Shown piece after piece: positions 1 to 6,343 of a DNA stretch of 7,392 nucleotides. Position 1 is the stretch's first letter; each line of letters begins with the position of its first letter. Origin of the DNA: Gammaproteobacteria bacterium (GTDB lineage Bacteria; Pseudomonadota; Gammaproteobacteria; SZUA-152); NCBI GenBank assembly GCA_003229995.1, contig QIGJ01000230.1:1-7392 (forward strand). The letters are read 5' to 3'. Under the pieces are notes generated by a model. That model was not told the DNA's origin. It made no database searches and saw nothing but the letters and a program-made list of their open reading frames with translations. The position numbers were made by a program, and so were the translations under genes.

Positions 1-900
1 TTCAATCTGGGGGTAGCGCTATTCCGGCAGGGAAAAGAAGAGGAAGGCCTCACGGTGTTGGAAGAATTAGGCTCCGAGACGGCAGATACCGAAGAACGCC
101 GCGCTTTGCGTGACAAGGCTAATTTGATGCTGGCGTATCATCATCTGAACAAAAATGAAGCAGAAAAGGCGCAAGCGTATTTTGTGAAAACACGCTTGCA
201 GGGACCCATGTCCAGCCGGGCACTATTGGGGCTGGGACGTGTCTATTCCGCCAAAGAATTACACAAAAAATCGTTAGTGCCCTGGTTGAAATTGAGCAAA
301 ATGGATGCCAGTGACCCGGCAGTGCAGGATGGTTTGTTGGCTGTGCCTTTTGCTTTTGGCAAATTAGAGGCATTTAAGCAGGCGTTGGAATACTACCAAC
401 AGGCACTGGAAAAATTCAAAGCAGAAGTGGTGCAGGTGAGTCGGGCGGAAGCCGCCGTCAATAGTGGTGTATTGGCAGACATGCTGGCACGCGCCGTCAG
501 TAGCCCGCCTGCGGAGCAACGCTGGTTGGTGCAGGATCTGCCCAACACCCCCGGTGGGCGTTACCTGTGGCAGCTGTTCACAACGCATGAATTCCAGGAA
601 ACCCTGAAAAATTATGCGCAGTTACGACGGTCGCTGGGGCGTCTGGAGCAATGGTTGTCACACATTGATAGCGCGAAAGGTGTGGAGTCAACACATCGGC
701 GCGAATTGAAAAAAAAGGTGATGGGCTTGCAGAGTGAGCTGCTATCGGTACTGGAACGTACACAAACACACCTCAAAATATTGGCGCAGGAAACATTAGA
801 GCGTCGCAAGCAGCGCCTGCTGGGTTATGCCAGTGAAGCTCGTTTTTCCATGGCACAGATGTATGATTATGCGTCCCAACGTTGGGGAGGGGAACAATGA
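1..900 (+). CDS. TPR-repeat envelope protein, 5'-truncated by window edge
   Basis: The frame is open from the first base (it begins FNLGVALFRQGK), so the gene starts before the window and an internal GTG at 55 is not its start. The 299 visible residues show degenerate TPR helices at about 1-24, 37-66, 73-103 and 107-140. The clearest is the last, around EAFKQALEYYQQALEKF. A second part follows, with a central stretch around GGRYLWQLF (residues 185-193) and a long charged helical C-terminus (about 205-290) that may form a coiled coil. It stops at TGA 898-900, overlapping the start of the next lipoprotein gene, which implies translational coupling. TPR arrays bind partner proteins, so a scaffold role in the same envelope complex is inferred. 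The N-terminus is missing, so signal peptide and location are unknown. No enzymatic motif is seen. Confidence 0.85.
   Translation, partial: FNLGVALFRQGKEEEGLTVLEELGSETADTEERRALRDKANLMLAYHHLNKNEAEKAQAYFVKTRLQGPMSSRALLGLGRVYSAKELHKKSLVPWLKLSKMDASDPAVQDGLLAVPFAFGKLEAFKQALEYYQQALEKFKAEVVQVSRAEAAVNSGVLADMLARAVSSPPAEQRWLVQDLPNTPGGRYLWQLFTTHEFQETLKNYAQLRRSLGRLEQWLSHIDSAKGVESTHRRELKKKVMGLQSELLSVLERTQTHLKILAQETLERRKQRLLGYASEARFSMAQMYDYASQRWGGEQ
884..892 (+). promoter_or_regulatory. Ribosome binding site fixing the start of the large TPR lipoprotein
   Basis: A G-rich run with core GGAGG (886-890) lies 6 nt before ATG 897. It supports ATG 897 over the in-frame TTG at 882, which lies at the edge of this motif, and over ATG 903, which is further away. 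It is inside the end of the preceding coding region, consistent with coupled translation. Confidence 0.8.
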
Positions 901-3731
901 ATATGCGGTTGTTATGCTGGTTGCCTATTGTCACCCTGGTAGGTTGCGCTGGTGGCCAAAAGCAGGAAACCCTTGAAGACCTGGGTGAGCTGGATATCAA
1001 GATTGATACTGAATCCTCCATTGTTGGCAGCCGCAACAAGGCGATGGATAATTATTGGGAATTCATGTCTGGCACTGAACAGGATCCACAAAAAATCGAA
1101 GCCATGCGACGATTGGCAGATCTGGAAATGGAACGCAGTGAAGAGCGTTTTCTGAAGCAGATGGAGATGTTGGCGGAGGGTGATGCTGCCGATGATGATG
1201 CCGATATACAGATGTTGCGCGAAACGAGCTTTCGTGGAGCCATCAAACTCTATGAAGATGCCCTGAAATTATCGGCCGGTGGTCCGCATTCTGCGGGTTT
1301 ACTGTATCAACTTTCCAAGGCTTATGAACAAGCGGCTCAGAAGGAAAAGGCACTGGATGCACTGGATCGCTTGCTGGCACTGAATCCGCGTGCCAGAAAT
1401 CGTGATGAGCTGCATTTTCGGCGTGGTGAATTATTGTTTGATTGGCGCAAATTCAAATTGGCCGAGCAGGCTTATTCCCAGGTACTTTTTATGGGTACTG
1501 CCTCACGCTACTATGAAAAATCTGCGACAAAGCTGGGTTGGGCCTTATTCAAACAAGAGCGTTATCGGCAGGCGTTAAAAGCCTTTTTTGCGCTTGTTGA
1601 CCGGAAACTAAAACCCGCCGTTGGTTTGGTTCAGCCGCGTAAGCTGAGCCGTGGCGATAAAGAATTGGTCGATGATGTCTTTCGTATTGTGACGCTCACG
1701 TTCAACGAATTGGGCGGTGGGGAATCGATCAAACCTTATTTTGACGAAAAGGGACATCGTGACTACGAAATCCGGATTTATCGTGGTCTGGCAGAGTTTT
1801 ATGTGAAAAAAGAGCGTGTGCGGGATGCCGCAGAGACCTACCAAGCCTTTGCAGAAGCTTATCCCATGCACGAAAAAGCTTTTGAATTTGATTTGAAGGC
1901 AATAGAGGCCTACACCCAGGCTGGTTTTGCCAGCGTGTTGATTGAAGAAAAGCGCATCTTTATTAAACGCTACCGCATTAATGGTGCCTATTGGAAGCGT
2001 TATGAGGAGCAGGAAGAGACCATTCTTGCGCCGTTAAAGACGGCAGTCAGGGAAAATTCAGAAGATGTTGTGCGTCATCTTCATGCAGAAGCCCAAAAAA
2101 ACAAAACGGCTGTTGCCTGGCAGACGGCTTTTATCTGGTATCGACAGCACCTGAAATGGTTTGGCCAGAGCAAAAACGCACAAAAATTGAATTTCCTTTA
2201 CGCAGAGCTTTTGTTTGAGTCTGGCAACTTTGAAAAAGCGACCAAGGAATATGAAAAAACCGCCTACCGTTATGTGCGTTTTGGCAAGAATGCGGAGGCG
2301 GGTTATGCAGCGTTGCTGGCCTATGGTGAGGCAGAAAAAAGAGCAGAAGGGAAACAAAAAGCAATCTGGAGCCGTCTAGCAGTGGGTAGTGCCATGCGTT
2401 TCGGTAAAACCTTTCCCGATGATAAACGTGCTGCGCAGGTGTTGACCCGGGCTGCGGAGGACATGTTTGCACTGAAAAAATATAATCAGGCAGCGGTGGC
2501 AGCGCGACAGATTCTGGAATTGTCACATGGATCTAACCCCGAAACGCGGCGCACAGCATGGAAAATTATTGCGCGTGCGGAGTTTGAAAAGGGGGATTAT
2601 ACACGGGCTGAAGTGGCTTATAAGGTTGCGCTGAGTTTGACAGGCATGAATGATGCGAGCCGCAAGGCACTAAAAGACGGACTGGCCGCATCGGTTTACA
2701 AACAGGGCGAATACATGAAATCAAAAGGCAATCTGCAAGGTGCGATTGCCCAGTTTTCCCGGGTTGAACAAGTGTCACCAAATTCCGCTGTTATTCAGTC
2801 GGCAGAATTTGATATTGCCGCAAGTCTGATGGAAGCTGGAAACTGGGGTAGCGCTGTTACCAAGTTTTTGGCGTTTCGCGATAAAAATCCGGGACATCCG
2901 CTGGTAGAGAGAGTATCTGAGAATCTGATCAAGGGTTATTTGAAAAACAAGCAACCGCTTAAAGCGGCAGTTGAGCTGGAAAATATGGCACAGACTGCAT
3001 CGAATCCGGAAAACGGGCGTGCCGCCTTGTGGCAGGCTGCGGAGCTGTATGAAGAAGCGGCCAGAGATCAACAGATTATTGCAACCTATAAGCGTTATGT
3101 GAGCATGTTTCCACAGCCGGTGGAACAGGCGACTGAAGCACGCCATAAACTGGCCGCTATTTATGGCAAAGCAGGTCAATTGGGTCAGCGGCGTCATTGG
3201 TTAAATGAGATTATTCAAAACGACAAAAATGCGGGCAGCGGCAGCACGCCGCGCACGCAGTATCTGGCCGCGAAGGCGGCCTTTGAATTGGCAGAACCGA
3301 TGCTCCAGTCTTTCCAGCAGGTTAAGTTGGTGCGGCCGCTGAAGCAAAACTTGGAACGCAAGAAACAGAAAATGAAAGAAGCTGTCGATGCCTTTACTCT
3401 GGCAGCTGATTACGGGATTGCCGAGGTGACCACCGCTTCTGTTTACTGGCTGGCAGAAATTTATAATGAATTTGGATGGGAATTGATGCAATCAGAACGG
3501 CCAACAGGGTTATCCAAAGAAGAAATTGAGCAATACGACATTTTATTGGAAGAGCAAGCCTATCCCTTTGAAGAGAAGTCGATTAACATTCACGAGTCAA
3601 ATATTGAACGTGTTAGTGAAGGTATGTTTGATGAATGGGTAAAAAAGAGCTTTGTAGCGTTGCGTAAGTTAAGTCCTGTGCGTTATGCCAAATCTGAGAA
3701 GAGTGAATCAACAGCTCTGTATATTGATTAA
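897..3731 (+). CDS. Large TPR-repeat lipoprotein (944 aa), gliding-machinery-like scaffold
   Basis: The start ATG 897 overlaps the upstream stop (ATGA) and has a strong RBS. The N-terminus is a lipoprotein signal with lipobox LVGC and the acylated Cys at 17. Ala at +2 argues against inner-membrane retention, so outer-membrane anchoring facing the periplasm is inferred. An acidic linker (about 92-103, GDAADDDAD) precedes many helical repeats. Good TPR-like units are at about 134-165, 171-200, 208-236, 293-323, 431-460, 520-545, 553-583, 597-628, 632-660 and 712-740. A Lys-rich helix (about 806-830) and a C-terminal segment ending near PVRYAKSEK (927-935) follow. Architecture and position next to ExbB/ExbD/TonB-like genes match large TPR proteins in Agl-Glt-type clusters. 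The role as a periplasmic assembly platform is inferred, and no catalytic motif is seen. Confidence 0.88.
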   Translation: MNMRLLCWLPIVTLVGCAGGQKQETLEDLGELDIKIDTESSIVGSRNKAMDNYWEFMSGTEQDPQKIEAMRRLADLEMERSEERFLKQMEMLAEGDAADDDADIQMLRETSFRGAIKLYEDALKLSAGGPHSAGLLYQLSKAYEQAAQKEKALDALDRLLALNPRARNRDELHFRRGELLFDWRKFKLAEQAYSQVLFMGTASRYYEKSATKLGWALFKQERYRQALKAFFALVDRKLKPAVGLVQPRKLSRGDKELVDDVFRIVTLTFNELGGGESIKPYFDEKGHRDYEIRIYRGLAEFYVKKERVRDAAETYQAFAEAYPMHEKAFEFDLKAIEAYTQAGFASVLIEEKRIFIKRYRINGAYWKRYEEQEETILAPLKTAVRENSEDVVRHLHAEAQKNKTAVAWQTAFIWYRQHLKWFGQSKNAQKLNFLYAELLFESGNFEKATKEYEKTAYRYVRFGKNAEAGYAALLAYGEAEKRAEGKQKAIWSRLAVGSAMRFGKTFPDDKRAAQVLTRAAEDMFALKKYNQAAVAARQILELSHGSNPETRRTAWKIIARAEFEKGDYTRAEVAYKVALSLTGMNDASRKALKDGLAASVYKQGEYMKSKGNLQGAIAQFSRVEQVSPNSAVIQSAEFDIAASLMEAGNWGSAVTKFLAFRDKNPGHPLVERVSENLIKGYLKNKQPLKAAVELENMAQTASNPENGRAALWQAAELYEEAARDQQIIATYKRYVSMFPQPVEQATEARHKLAAIYGKAGQLGQRRHWLNEIIQNDKNAGSGSTPRTQYLAAKAAFELAEPMLQSFQQVKLVRPLKQNLERKKQKMKEAVDAFTLAADYGIAEVTTASVYWLAEIYNEFGWELMQSERPTGLSKEEIEQYDILLEEQAYPFEEKSINIHESNIERVSEGMFDEWVKKSFVALRKLSPVRYAKSEKSESTALYID

Positions 3732-3744
3732 AAAGATATTGATA

Positions 3745-4377
3745 ATGCGATATTCAGCTATTCCTTATTCCTGGAAAAAACATGCGAGGTGTACGGGTCG
3801 CTTATTTTTTATAACCGCTGTTTTGCTGTTGGCAGCCTGTGCTATCACTACTGGGCCGACTGGCGATGAGGCTACGTCCTCCAAAAAAGAACTGACAAAC
3901 ATTGCCCCTGAGGTTGCCGCATCTTATGACGCTGCTTTATCCGCAATGCGGGCAGGAAAAACGGCGCAGGCTGAAAAGGCATTGCAACAGTTAACCGCTC
4001 AATATCCGAATTATTCTGGACCACAGGCAAATCTGGGTATTTTGTATTTTCACCAAAATGAAGTGGAAAAAGCGAAAACCGCTTTTCAGGCATCATTAAA
4101 AATCAACCCAGAAAATGTAGTGAGTCTGAACCATCTGGGCATTATCAGTCGTGGTGCCGGTGAATTTAAACAAGCCCGGACTTACTATGAAAAGGCCTTG
4201 CGGATTGATCCTGATTACGCTTATGCTCATCTCAACTTAGGTATTTTACTGGAATTGTATATGGGTAAATTGCCGGAAGCATTAGGGCATTATCAACGGT
4301 ATCAAAAATTGACACCGGAAGAGGATATTGAAGTTAAAAAATGGGTCGTTGACCTAGCCCGCAGAGTTAAAAAATGA
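3745..4377 (+). CDS. TPR lipoprotein (210 aa), AglT/GltE-like by context
   Basis: ATG 3745 was chosen because it gives a basic n-region, a hydrophobic core (about 20-31) and lipobox LAAC with Cys 32. The frame extends upstream, but an earlier start would overlap the preceding gene and lengthen an already long n-region. Ala follows the Cys, so outer-membrane sorting is likely. After a Thr/Ser-rich linker come about four canonical TPRs: 58-90, 92-125 (with ANLGILYFHQNEVEKAKTAF), 126-159 and 160-190. The second and third contain the classic NPENVVSLNHLG and DPDYAYAHLNLG junctions. It lies 13 nt after the preceding stop with only a weak A-rich leader, so translation probably depends on coupling. 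By length, lipobox and neighbours it resembles the small TPR lipoprotein of Myxococcus gliding clusters (AglT/GltE), but orthology is not proven. It may dock the large TPR protein or the periplasmic transducer. Confidence 0.87.
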   Translation: MRYSAIPYSWKKHARCTGRLFFITAVLLLAACAITTGPTGDEATSSKKELTNIAPEVAASYDAALSAMRAGKTAQAEKALQQLTAQYPNYSGPQANLGILYFHQNEVEKAKTAFQASLKINPENVVSLNHLGIISRGAGEFKQARTYYEKALRIDPDYAYAHLNLGILLELYMGKLPEALGHYQRYQKLTPEEDIEVKKWVVDLARRVKK

Positions 4378-4679
4378 TGCGTTCTTTCTTTCTTGTTTGC
4401 TGTTTGTTATTGGCGTTGTTACCGCTTGGTGCATTTGCTGCTGATAGGATTGAACTGGATGAAACCGCGATTCAGGGGAGCCGTGAGTTACCCAAAATTT
4501 TATACGTCATTCCCTGGAAAAGTGCGCGACTGGGTTTGTTGCAAGGCGGTGCAGGTAGCAATTCTTTTGATACTGCTTTTGAAGCATTGGACAGGGATGT
4601 ATTTCGGCGTCAGGTTGAATACTATGACAGGTTGTACGGTGCTGGAGCACAAACGTTACCCGCAAAAATGCCAAAGTAG
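4374..4679 (+). CDS. Small secreted periplasmic protein of unknown function (101 aa)
   Basis: The start ATG overlaps the stop of the TPR lipoprotein gene (ATGA). Residues 1-22 form a signal peptide (MMR, a Leu-rich core, then an AFA cleavage motif at 20-22) with no lipobox Cys at the cleavage point, so a soluble periplasmic protein of about 79 residues is predicted. The mature part starts with an acidic strand-like segment, then a distinctive block around ELPKILYVIPWKSARLG (38-54) and a helical charged end around ALDRDVFRRQVEYYDRLYG (71-89). I recall similar short proteins next to ExbB/ExbD/AgmX-like genes in gammaproteobacteria, but no function is known to me. Position at the end of the TPR operon suggests a small partner of the TPR scaffolds or of the transducer. 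The different frame extending to 4848 is not its continuation. Confidence 0.82.
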   Translation: MMRSFFLVCCLLLALLPLGAFAADRIELDETAIQGSRELPKILYVIPWKSARLGLLQGGAGSNSFDTAFEALDRDVFRRQVEYYDRLYGAGAQTLPAKMPK

Positions 4680-4857
4680 ACAATCGAAAATAGTGGTTTT
4701 AAATAATATGAATACAAATGCGGTACAGATTTTAAGTTGCTTAACTTCCCTTATTTGCTATCAGAAACTCAAGAATATCGTTAAAATGCCGCAATGCGTA
4801 GTGTATTTTCGTGTGCAGCGCTTTGTGGATTCGAGCTTTGTCAGTTGAGTCAGGGGG

Positions 4858-4878
4858 TGTGACACAATAACCTGGACA
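4858..4878 (+). repeat. Left arm of the 21-bp inverted repeat
   Basis: This arm runs from TGTGACA to CTGGACA and matches the reverse complement of 4975-4995 at 20 of 21 positions; the mismatch is C4865. It overlaps a smaller perfect hyphenated palindrome, AACCTG-GA-CAGGTT (4869-4882), which is absent from the right arm. Confidence 0.85.
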
Positions 4879-4974
4879 GGTTGCGCAAGATATCGTTTCG
4901 TCATCAAGGCACACTAAAGAGGCGCATACTCGTTGTCTGTCACCCTTTGTGTAACGCGGAAGACGGAAGCAGGA

Positions 4975-4995
4975 TGTCCAGGTTATTTTGTCACA
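4975..4995 (-). repeat. Right arm of the 21-bp inverted repeat
   Basis: The arm runs from TGTCCAG to TGTCACA on the + strand and pairs with 4858-4878. The match stops abruptly at both edges of the arm, as expected for element ends. Confidence 0.85.
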
Positions 4996-5095
4996 GTTTC
5001 TTAAGTTGGCACCGGTGTATTTAGTGACATGCGAGTAGCGCTATTTGTGTCATTGGTTTGCACGATAAATGTACAGCATTGCTGTGTGGCATCAA

Positions 5096-5124
5096 TTGTG
5101 TAACATGAATGAGCAGCATATAAA
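5096..5124 (+). promoter_or_regulatory. Candidate sigma70 promoter for the exbB operon
   Basis: TTGTGT (5096-5101) and TATAAA (5119-5124) are separated by 17 nt, a good sigma70 arrangement. The -10 lies inside the first copy of the 14-bp tandem repeat, and transcription would start near 5131, about 45 nt before the exbB ATG. The assignment rests on consensus similarity alone; the two further TATAAA copies lack an equally good -35. Confidence 0.45.
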
Positions 5125-5152
5125 GAGCAGTATATAAAGAGCAGTATATAAA
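5111..5152 (+). repeat. Three tandem copies of a 14-bp repeat (GAGCAGYATATAAA)
   Basis: Copies lie at 5111-5124, 5125-5138 and 5139-5152. The last two are identical and the first differs by one base (C instead of T at its seventh position). Each ends in TATATAAA or CATATAAA, a -10-like string. The block sits between the candidate -35 and the exbB RBS, so copy number would change promoter or leader geometry. Confidence 0.9.
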
Positions 5153-5164
5153 ATTGAATGATGT

Positions 5165-5169
5165 GAGGA
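5165..5169 (+). promoter_or_regulatory. Ribosome binding site of the exbB-like gene
   Basis: GAGGA lies 7 nt before ATG 5177 in an A-rich leader, a good spacing that supports this start. Confidence 0.75.
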
Positions 5170-5176
5170 AAAAAGT

Positions 5177-5833
5177 ATGGATGTCTTTAACACGGTCGTG
5201 AAATTTTTTCAGGATGGTGGGGAGTTTATGTATCCCATCCTGGTGGTGTTTGCGTTGGGCGCGGCAATTGCGATTGAACGGTACGTGTATTTGACGATTG
5301 CAAAACAAACCAATCGTAGCATGTGGGATAAATTGGTCCCGTTAATGAAGGCAAATAATTACCAACAGGCCATGGCATTAAGCAGCCGTTCAAAATCTGA
5401 AATTGGCAAAATTATGGCCTATGGCTTGAGCCGCCTACAGATCAGCAGGAATCGTGATGATATTGAAATCGCCATGGAAGAGGGGCTGATGGAGGTTATT
5501 CCACGCCTTGAAAAACGCACTCATTATCTGGCCACCTATGCCAATATTGCTACGCTGCTGGGGTTGCTGGGCACCATCATTGGTTTGATCAAAGCGTTTA
5601 CCGCAGTGGCCAACGCAAACCCGGCCGACAAGGCTGATTTGCTCTCTGCCAGTATTTCCGTCGCGATGAATACCACAGCCTTTGGTTTGATGGCAGCGAT
5701 TCCTCTGTTGTTGATGTTTACGGTGTTGCAGACCAAAACAACTGAAATAGTCGATAGTATGGAAATGGCAACGGTAAAATTTCTGAATTCGATTACCGAA
5801 CAACGTAGAGAAACTGCGCGTAGCGCAAAGTAA
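5177..5833 (+). CDS. MotA/TolQ/ExbB-family proton channel protein (218 aa)
   Basis: The inner-membrane protein shows three transmembrane helices in the family layout: about 18-34 (YPILVVFALGAAIAI), 121-141 and 162-184. A cytoplasmic loop lies between the first and second. TM2 carries the signature ATLLGLLGTIIGLIKAF with Thr 133, and TM3 carries NTTAFGLMAAIP with Thr 167. By family alignment these correspond to the pore-lining threonines of TolQ/ExbB. Length is close to the usual 220-240. Members form pentamers around the TM helices of ExbD/TolR and use proton flow to drive motion. It heads an operon with two ExbD-like genes and a TonB-like gene, matching AglR of the M. xanthus gliding motor in arrangement. 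A specific gene symbol is not assigned because the family has several paralogous systems. Confidence 0.95.
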   Translation: MDVFNTVVKFFQDGGEFMYPILVVFALGAAIAIERYVYLTIAKQTNRSMWDKLVPLMKANNYQQAMALSSRSKSEIGKIMAYGLSRLQISRNRDDIEIAMEEGLMEVIPRLEKRTHYLATYANIATLLGLLGTIIGLIKAFTAVANANPADKADLLSASISVAMNTTAFGLMAAIPLLLMFTVLQTKTTEIVDSMEMATVKFLNSITEQRRETARSAK

Positions 5834-5848
5834 GCGGAACAATTTCAT

Positions 5849-6343
5849 ATGTCCGTAAGAGCCCGTGTCAGGCGCGCGCGTCGCGAAGTGCCGGAACTGA
5901 ACATCACCGCCTTTATGAACTTGATGGTGGTGCTGATCCCGTTTCTGCTACTTTCAGCGGTGTTTTCCCAACTCAGTATTCTGGAACTCAATCTTCCGCC
6001 GGATGCACAATCACAAGCCAATAAAGATCAGAAAAAAGTGCGTAACTTTGAAGTGATTGTGCGCAAGGATAAACTGGTTGTGGCAGATACTATCGGTGGT
6101 ATATTGAAGGAGATTAAAAACACAAACGGTAAACACGACTTTGCAGCGCTTTCTAAATATTTGGTAAAAATAAAAACGCGGTTTCCCGAGAAGCAAAATA
6201 TCAGCATTTTACTGGAACCAGATACTGAATATGAGCTTTTGGTAAAGGCCATGGATACGGTGCGCGAAGTCGAGGTGGTAGAAGCAGCCTCCGTGGTGAA
6301 AAAAGAGCTGTTTCCTCAAATTGCCATTGGTGATGCGCCATGA
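5849..6343 (+). CDS. ExbD/TolR-family protein with Asn in place of the TM Asp (164 aa)
   Basis: This is a short basic cytoplasmic N-terminus (RARVRRARRE), then one TM helix (about 22-40, AFMNLMVVLIPFLLLSAVF) and a periplasmic domain (about 45-164) with the ExbD-like pattern near YELLVKAMDTVREVE. In ExbD and TolR the TM start normally carries an essential proton-binding Asp in an xxD(V/I)MLVLL context. Here the aligned residue is Asn 24, and the preceding Pro is replaced by Ala. It follows the exbB-like gene by 15 nt and overlaps the next ExbD-like gene by ATGA, so the two ExbD types are made together. The gene is intact, so this looks like a specialised structural subunit rather than a decayed copy. 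It probably pairs with the second ExbD-like protein inside the channel pentamer. Confidence 0.92.
   Translation: MSVRARVRRARREVPELNITAFMNLMVVLIPFLLLSAVFSQLSILELNLPPDAQSQANKDQKKVRNFEVIVRKDKLVVADTIGGILKEIKNTNGKHDFAALSKYLVKIKTRFPEKQNISILLEPDTEYELLVKAMDTVREVEVVEAASVVKKELFPQIAIGDAP

Larger units (their letters stand above)
4858..4995. mobile_element. MITE-like 138-bp unit with 21-bp terminal inverted repeats
   Basis: The two ends are inverted copies of each other, 21 bp long with a single mismatch. They begin TGTGACA at the left edge and end TGTCACA at the right edge. The 96-bp interior has no ORF of useful size and no transposase motif. Size, long terminal repeats and intergenic position fit a non-autonomous element (MITE), an internally deleted insertion sequence, or a REP/BIME-like unit. 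I see no target-site duplication at the edges, and I cannot assign an IS family. If transcribed, the arms could also pair into a long RNA stem and act as an attenuator or transcript end. Confidence 0.6.
4680..5176. other. 497-bp intergenic region between the TPR operon and the motor operon
   Basis: No convincing gene lies here. The first 178 bp (4680-4857) are plain AT-rich sequence with only a weak 5-bp hairpin (4734-4747) and no T-tract, so no clear terminator for the upstream operon is visible. The next 138 bp (4858-4995) are bounded by long inverted repeats. The remaining 181 bp hold two 8-bp palindromes (CACCGGTG at 5010-5017, TAGCGCTA at 5036-5043), the tandem 14-bp repeats, a candidate promoter and the exbB RBS. 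Confidence 0.75.

Noticed and set aside
55..57. GTG as the start of the first TPR gene
   Set aside because: The same frame is open to base 1 and reads a TPR-like helix pair across this point, so the gene is cut by the window edge.
882..884. TTG as start of the large TPR lipoprotein
   Set aside because: It overlaps the Shine-Dalgarno run of ATG 897 and would add residues before a standard lipoprotein signal.
3685..3744. Upstream extension of the 210-residue TPR lipoprotein
   Set aside because: It would overlap the preceding gene by 47 bases and add 20 residues ahead of an already basic n-region; ATG 3745 gives a plausible lipoprotein signal.
4734..4747. AAGTT-GCTT-AACTT hairpin as a terminator of the TPR operon
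   Set aside because: The stem is 5 bp and AT-rich, with no following T-tract.
4755..4787. TTGCTA with TAAAAT as a promoter
   Set aside because: The spacer is 21 nt, outside the usable range, and no gene follows closely.
4393..4848. A 151-codon open frame overlapping the small secreted protein and running into the gap
   Set aside because: It is in the +1 frame of a gene with a clear signal peptide and start overlap. Its own translation has no signal, domain or RBS, and the composition looks random.
5007..5020. TGGCAC resembling a sigma54 -24 element
   Set aside because: No GC-containing -12 element follows at the required distance.
5035..5045. An 11-bp string shared with positions 13-23 (GTAGCGCTATT)
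   Set aside because: One copy is inside coding sequence, the string is centred on a simple palindrome, and the flanks do not match, so chance is likely.
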